Shown here piece after piece: positions 59,906-64,000 of a stretch of 64,000 bases of DNA. The position numbers and the translations under genes were made by a program. Source of the DNA: Sphingorhabdus sp. SMR4y. GTDB taxonomy: Bacteria; Pseudomonadota; Alphaproteobacteria; Sphingomonadales; Sphingomonadaceae. The notes below the pieces were generated by a model that searched no databases, was not told where the DNA came from, and saw only the letters and a program-made list of their open reading frames with translations. The DNA lies in contig NZ_CP022336.1 in the NCBI RefSeq assembly GCF_002218195.1, forward strand, positions 2,847,001 through 2,911,000, given 5' to 3'. The first letter of the stretch is position 1. Each line of letters starts with the position of its first letter.

Positions 59906-60820
59906 TCAATCGTCCGATGATGCGGCGACTTCAATCCGATGCCCCCAGAATGTGCGGTCCGGTGCCTTGAATCTGCGACGCAGGTAAATCCCCAAGCACA
60001 AAACCAATATCCAGGGCAGGGTGACTGCAAGGAATGTGATCGCGGCACCGATCGAAGAACCGAGTGTCGAGGCGATACCGGTGAAAGCTTCTCGAATTGG
60101 CCTTGAGAAACCGCCAGAACCTGGCGCCGCGGACTGGTAGTTGATCAAGATCTTGCTGAATGCCACGCGTCCGCGCATTTCCTTCAGCCAACCGCGGGCC
60201 TGATCGATTTCCTCATTGACCTGCGTAACCGCGCGCTCGGCTTCCACGAGTTCCGCCACGCTCCCTTTCTTGGTCCGGAGCAGTTCGGTCAGGCGCTGCG
60301 ACAATAAACTCCGGCTTCGGAGCCGTGCTTCCGTGTCGACAATCCGCTTGGAAAGATCTTCGCCGCTTATCGATGTCGCAATCTGGCTCCCGCCGTTGCT
60401 GTCGACCGCTTTGGCGAGCTGCTCGCCAAAGGCACGCGCTTGTGGCGCCGCAACTTCGATATTCAGCATGCCCGTGGCATAATCACCTTCTCCGCCACTA
60501 TTGTCCATATTCAGGACGCGGCAGATTTCCGGGCCGCGTTTTTCGCACAATTCGACATGTGCCCGTTGCATCTTTGCAATTTCCGAGGCTGGAAGGCGAA
60601 AGCCATATTGATAGCTATAGGCAATCTGTGGAACTGAAACCGGGATGTCGCCAGCCTCCCCGGTGCTGGTGGCGCTTCCCGATTCCCGAACAGGGGGCTC
60701 TTCGGCAGAATAGGCGTCTGTCGATTCTTCGGCCAACTGGAGTTCTGTGCCGGATTCACTGCCGTTGCTGCATGCGGTTAAGGCAAACGCCATGGTGATG
60801 GCAAATAGTGAACAACGCAT
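59906..60820 (-). CDS. DUF4349 lipoprotein with C-terminal membrane helix
   Basis: A 304-residue protein with lipobox (FAITMAFALTACSNGSESG, Cys about 17). The middle matches DUF4349 (PF14257): IAYSYQYGFRLPASEIAKMQ, LNIEVAAPQARAFGEQLAKA, DLSKRIVDTEARLRSRSLLS and a coiled-coil LVEAERAVTQVNEEIDQARG. The C-terminus has a transmembrane helix (IGAAITFLAVTLPWILVLCLGIYL) and a basic tail. Function unknown; the domain is widespread in envelope proteins. Divergent from parC with 226 bp between. Confidence 0.85.
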   Translation of the reverse strand: MRCSLFAITMAFALTACSNGSESGTELQLAEESTDAYSAEEPPVRESGSATSTGEAGDIPVSVPQIAYSYQYGFRLPASEIAKMQRAHVELCEKRGPEICRVLNMDNSGGEGDYATGMLNIEVAAPQARAFGEQLAKAVDSNGGSQIATSISGEDLSKRIVDTEARLRSRSLLSQRLTELLRTKKGSVAELVEAERAVTQVNEEIDQARGWLKEMRGRVAFSKILINYQSAAPGSGGFSRPIREAFTGIASTLGSSIGAAITFLAVTLPWILVLCLGIYLRRRFKAPDRTFWGHRIEVAASSDD

Positions 60821-61046
60821 GGGTCTGGTTCCTCTTCCCGCGGATGACTCCGACGCTAATGTGATGCTGTTACGTCGTCAACGATGCGTCCTGGGTTGTA
60901 CAGGTTGATCCGCAGGTGAATCATGGGCCTTGTCCGGGACAATATAGGCGCGGTGACTTGAAGTTGGACCGTGGAAACCGCGTCTCGCACTGCCGGGACC
61001 AATTTCCCACTACCAAGCATGAATCCACCCTGCTATCGCTGCGAGC

Positions 61047-63320
61047 ATGAGTGATGTAACCGATGCCCCGCCCGAAGAGCCCGAAGATGAATTTGATGCG
61101 ATCGTCGAGGCGCCCTTCGATGCGGCGCTTTCCGAACGCTATCTGATTTACGCGATGTCGACGATCACCGCGCGGTCGCTGCCGGATTTGCGCGACGGCC
61201 TGAAGCCGGTGCACCGGCGCCTATTGTGGGCGATGCGGCTGCTCAAGCTCGACCCGTCGCAGGGCTACAAGAAATGTGCCCGGGTGGTCGGCGATGTGAT
61301 CGGCAAATATCACCCGCACGGTGACCAGTCGGTCTATGATGCGATGGTCCGTCTCGCCCAGACTTTCTCGCTGCGCTATCCTTTGGTCGACGGGCAGGGC
61401 AATTTCGGCAATATCGATGGCGATAATGCAGCGGCCTATCGGTATACCGAAGCCCGGCTGACCCGCACGGCGATCGAGCTGATGCACGGGCTTGACGAAG
61501 GCACGGTCGATTTCAAACCCACCTATAATGGCGAGGACGAAGAGCCCGAGGTGATGCCCGGCCTGTTCCCGAACCTGCTCGCCAATGGCGCCAGCGGAAT
61601 TGCCGTGGGCATGGCAACCAGCATTCCTTCACATAATGTGCACGAGATTATCGATGCGGTGACCTTGCTGATCGATAGCCCCAAGGCCGAACATGCCGAG
61701 ATCATGGAGATTATCAAGGGACCCGATCTCGCCACCGGCGGGACGCTGGTCGACCCGAAATCGGTGATCGATGCGGCCTATGAAAGCGGCCGCGGCGCGA
61801 TGCGGGTGCGCTGCAAATGGGAGAAGGAAGACGCCGAGGGGCGCGGTGCGTGGCAGATTGTCGTCACCGAAATTCCCTATCAGGTGCAAAAGGGCAAGCT
61901 GATCGAACAGATTGCCCAGATCATTGCCGACAAGAAGCTGCCGATCCTGGCCGATATCCGGGATGAATCCGACGAAGAGGTGCGGATCGTTCTGGAACCC
62001 AAGAGCCGTGCCGTTGATCCCGAGGATCTGATGAACGCGCTGTTCCGGATGTCCGATCTGGAAAATCGATTCTCGCTCAACATGAACGTGCTCGACAAGG
62101 ACCGGGTGCCCAAGGTGATGGGTATCAGCGAAGTGCTGAAACAATGGATCATTCACCAGATCGAGGTGCTGGTCCGCCGTTCGCAGCACCGGCTCGAAAA
62201 AATCGATGCCCGGCTGGAACTGCTTGAAGGCTATATCATTGCCTATCTCAATCTCGACCGCGTGATCGAGATTATCCGCAATCACGATGAACCCAAGCCG
62301 ATGCTGATGGACGAGTTCAAGCTGACCGACCGCCAGGCCGAAGCGATCCTCAACATGCGGTTGCGGTCCTTGCGCAAGCTGGAAGAAATGGAATTGCGGA
62401 ACGAGCGCGACAAGCTGCTCGAGGAACGTGACGGGCTGGAAAAGCTGATCGAAAGTCCGGCCCGGCAGAAGACGAGGCTGAAGAAGGACCTTGCCGAATT
62501 GCGCAAGCTCTATGCCGAGGATACCGAACTCGGCAAGCGGCGGACGATGCTGATCGAGGCTGCGCCGGCACGGGAAATCTCGCTCGAAGCCTTTATCGAA
62601 AAGGAACCGGTCACGGTGATCATGTCGCAGCGCGGCTGGATCAAGGCGATGAAGGGGCATGCCGATCTGTCGCAACCGGACAGCTTCAAGTTCAAGGAAG
62701 GCGACGGACCGAAATTTGCCTTCCACGCGCAGACTACCGACAAGCTGCTGATGTGCTGTGACAATGGGCGTTTTTACACGATCGGTGCGGACAAGCTTCC
62801 CGGTGCACGCGGTTTTGGCGAACCGGTCGGATCGATGGTCGATCTCGAGCCAGGCGCAGAACCGATTGCGCTGATGGTTGCGGACATGAAAGCCAAGCTT
62901 TTGCTGGCCTCAACCTGGGGGCGCGGATTCGTCGCCAATATCGCCGATGTCGTCGCGGAAACGAAGAAGGGCCGGCAGGTCGCCAATCTGAAGGGCGATG
63001 CACGCCTGCTCGTGGTCCGCCCGGTGCCGGAAAATGCCGATCATGTTGCGGCAATCGGAGAAAACCGCAAGCTGGTGGTCTTCTCGCTGTCCGAAATGCC
63101 GGAAATGGCCCGGGGGCAGGGTGTCATGCTGCAACGTTACAAGGATGGCGGGCTATCCGATGCGACCGTGTTCCGGCTGGAAGACGGTTTGAGCTGGGCA
63201 ATGGGTGGCGAGTCGGGCCGAACCCGGACTGAAAATGATCTGACCATGTGGCGGGTTGCACGCGGGGCGGCCGGCCGCTTGCCGCCGACAGGTTTTCCCA
63301 AGAGCGGAAAATTTGATTGA
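61047..63320 (+). CDS. parC: DNA topoisomerase IV subunit A
   Basis: Type II topoisomerase A subunit of 757 residues that decatenates sister chromosomes. The catalytic Tyr is in NAAAYRYTEARLTRTAIELM; GDQSVYDAMVRLAQTFSLRY, YHPHGDQSV and the quinolone-resistance region (ARVVGDVIGKYHPHG) are present. The N-terminus carries the extra DVTDAPPEEPEDEFDAIVEA typical of alphaproteobacterial ParC, distinguishing it from GyrA, as does the absence of a GyrA box at the C-terminus. ATG 61047 was chosen because the sequence before it is closed. Confidence 0.95.
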   Translation: MSDVTDAPPEEPEDEFDAIVEAPFDAALSERYLIYAMSTITARSLPDLRDGLKPVHRRLLWAMRLLKLDPSQGYKKCARVVGDVIGKYHPHGDQSVYDAMVRLAQTFSLRYPLVDGQGNFGNIDGDNAAAYRYTEARLTRTAIELMHGLDEGTVDFKPTYNGEDEEPEVMPGLFPNLLANGASGIAVGMATSIPSHNVHEIIDAVTLLIDSPKAEHAEIMEIIKGPDLATGGTLVDPKSVIDAAYESGRGAMRVRCKWEKEDAEGRGAWQIVVTEIPYQVQKGKLIEQIAQIIADKKLPILADIRDESDEEVRIVLEPKSRAVDPEDLMNALFRMSDLENRFSLNMNVLDKDRVPKVMGISEVLKQWIIHQIEVLVRRSQHRLEKIDARLELLEGYIIAYLNLDRVIEIIRNHDEPKPMLMDEFKLTDRQAEAILNMRLRSLRKLEEMELRNERDKLLEERDGLEKLIESPARQKTRLKKDLAELRKLYAEDTELGKRRTMLIEAAPAREISLEAFIEKEPVTVIMSQRGWIKAMKGHADLSQPDSFKFKEGDGPKFAFHAQTTDKLLMCCDNGRFYTIGADKLPGARGFGEPVGSMVDLEPGAEPIALMVADMKAKLLLASTWGRGFVANIADVVAETKKGRQVANLKGDARLLVVRPVPENADHVAAIGENRKLVVFSLSEMPEMARGQGVMLQRYKDGGLSDATVFRLEDGLSWAMGGESGRTRTENDLTMWRVARGAAGRLPPTGFPKSGKFD

Positions 63321-63332
63321 GCCAGTCGTCCG

Positions 63333-63352
63333 GCCGGAATCAGCTTTCCGGC
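63333..63352 (+). terminator. Hairpin downstream of parC
   Basis: GCCGGAA/TTCCGGC, 7 bp with a 6-nt loop, 12 bp after the parC stop. No T-run follows, so it is at best a weak terminator or a stabilising stem. Confidence 0.35.
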
Positions 63353-63388
63353 GTGTGGATGGTCTCAAGAGGCCGTAAAGTGACAGTG

Positions 63389-63421
63389 AATATTTGTATT
63401 TTACATTAAAATACAAATATT
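63389..63421. promoter_or_regulatory. AT-rich perfect palindrome
   Basis: AATATTTGTATTTTA (63389-63403), CAT, then TAAAATACAAATATT (63407-63421): 15-bp perfect arms with a 3-nt loop, all A/T-rich in a GC-rich genome. It lies between parC and a 86-residue hypothetical gene. It could be a regulator operator, a bidirectional transcription barrier or a relic of an inserted element. Confidence 0.6.
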
Positions 63422-63503
63422 TGAATTTATATTATGGTTCTGCATGGTTCGTTCATGCAATATATGTCCCAAAGCAGGGCTGCTCTCCGGCCATCCATGC
63501 TAA

Positions 63504-63764
63504 ATGGTTGACTTGGTAGAGCAAAACAATGCAAGTGGTGCCGGTCTGAATCCGGTATCACATGAAACGCAGGAAAAATTGTTTAAGACGATGAGCAGTG
63601 AAACCGAAGACTTGCGAGAATGGATCGAGCAGCTCGAGCAGATTTTGTCGCAATTGGACTCGATTCAGGCAAGCATTGCTGCCATCCATGTCGATATTGC
63701 GATCAGCGAACTGTGCGAGCTCGCGGATATTGAACGGACCGACGGAACGATCAAGGCTGCCTAG
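63504..63764 (+). CDS. Hypothetical protein, helical
   Basis: An 86-residue acidic protein with a long amphipathic helix (REWIEQLEQILSQLDSIQAS) that could form a coiled coil, followed by IDIAISELCELADIERTDGT. Start at ATG 63504; a weak purine-rich stretch precedes. No family recognised. It is convergent with the winged-helix gene at the window edge and follows an AT-rich palindrome. Confidence 0.5.
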   Translation: MVDLVEQNNASGAGLNPVSHETQEKLFKTMSSETEDLREWIEQLEQILSQLDSIQASIAAIHVDIAISELCELADIERTDGTIKAA

Positions 63765-63783
63765 AGATCTGGCGGCAGAGTCT

Positions 63784-64000
63784 TCAGATAGATCTGAACG
63801 CCTGACCGACTTTCTGCAATATATCGCGACTCAGGGCGTTGCCCGCCGCGGTTGGCCGTACCGGTGATTGTGCCCGGTCTTCAGTAGCATCAGGTTCTTC
63901 GATCAGCCCGGCATCGATCATATATGCGACATATCGCGACAGGATCGTGCTTTTTACTTCAAGTCTGGCCGCAAGATCGATTTCGTTCACCAGCATCTCG
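63784..64000 (-). CDS. Winged-helix regulator, partial (C-terminus; start outside the window)
   Basis: C-terminal ~72 residues of a DNA-binding protein: MLVNEIDLAARLEVKSTILS, RYVAYMIDAGLIEEPDATED, then PVRPTAAGNALSRDILQKVG. The helix-turn-helix and the L-T-x-x-G 'wing' pattern resemble MarR-type winged helices with a Y/L-rich recognition helix. The frame continues past the window edge, so the internal Met is probably not the start. Confidence 0.55.
   Translation of the reverse strand, partial: EMLVNEIDLAARLEVKSTILSRYVAYMIDAGLIEEPDATEDRAQSPVRPTAAGNALSRDILQKVGQAFRSI

Overview
The window is a chromosomal stretch of an alphaproteobacterium, most likely of the order Sphingomonadales (Sphingopyxis/Sphingorhabdus/Parasphingorhabdus-like). 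The protein set points there: XrtA-type glycosyltransferase, CpdR, SapC, a DUF3168-type gene transfer agent (GTA) cluster, a 40-residue aa3-oxidase subunit IV gene beside pntAA/pntAB/pntB, and TonB receptors. No identification was computed. Most of the window is core genome with short intergenic spaces. There is no rRNA, integrase, transposase or CRISPR array. One tRNA (Val, GAC) is present.

Layout. 1-3 kb: edge of an exosortase/exopolysaccharide-type locus and two small genes divergent from an HTH/S24 regulator (3.1-3.8 kb) with three operator-like repeats between them. 3.8-9 kb: MBL hydrolase, two small membrane/unknown genes, rpmF-plsX-fabH, an AraC regulator. 9-17.4 kb: tRNA-Val, cpdR-like regulator, N-formylglutamate amidohydrolase, sapC, FAD oxidoreductase, DEAD helicase, lipoprotein, sigma54 response regulator. 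17.5-20.6 kb: transhydrogenase operon. 20.6-38 kb: racemase, beta-helix/diheme cytochrome pair, DUF2147, MFS pump, pentapeptide/LprI protein, dinB, TonB receptor, gshA, YqaA-like protein, Na+/alanine symporter, DUF2855, patatin phospholipase.

38.0-53.5 kb holds a complete-looking, collinear GTA structural cluster of the Rhodobacter capsulatus type: small and large terminase, portal, protease, capsid, head-tail connectors, tail tube, chaperones, a short tape measure, a fused DUF2460 tail protein, DUF2163, cell-wall peptidase, host-contact protein and DUF2793. It lacks integrase, repressor, replication and lysis genes, and sits between housekeeping genes. A sigma70-like promoter with two palindromes and a terminator-like leader precedes it. 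Its first half has been invaded by several repeats: REP-like elements translated inside terL and at the protease start, a 26-bp inverted repeat before the portal gene, and two copies of a ~260-bp palindromic repeat. The second half is tightly overlapped and repeat-free.

53.7-64 kb: OmpA-family protein with a 24-proline linker, purQ-purS, a Slam-like outer-membrane protein plus TbpB-like lipoprotein (type XI secretion-type pair) lying between purS and purC, a DUF4349 lipoprotein, parC, and the 3' end of a winged-helix regulator. The most interesting items are the repeat-loaded GTA cluster and its control region, the Slam/lipoprotein pair inside the purine locus, and the divergent S24 regulator with its triple operator.
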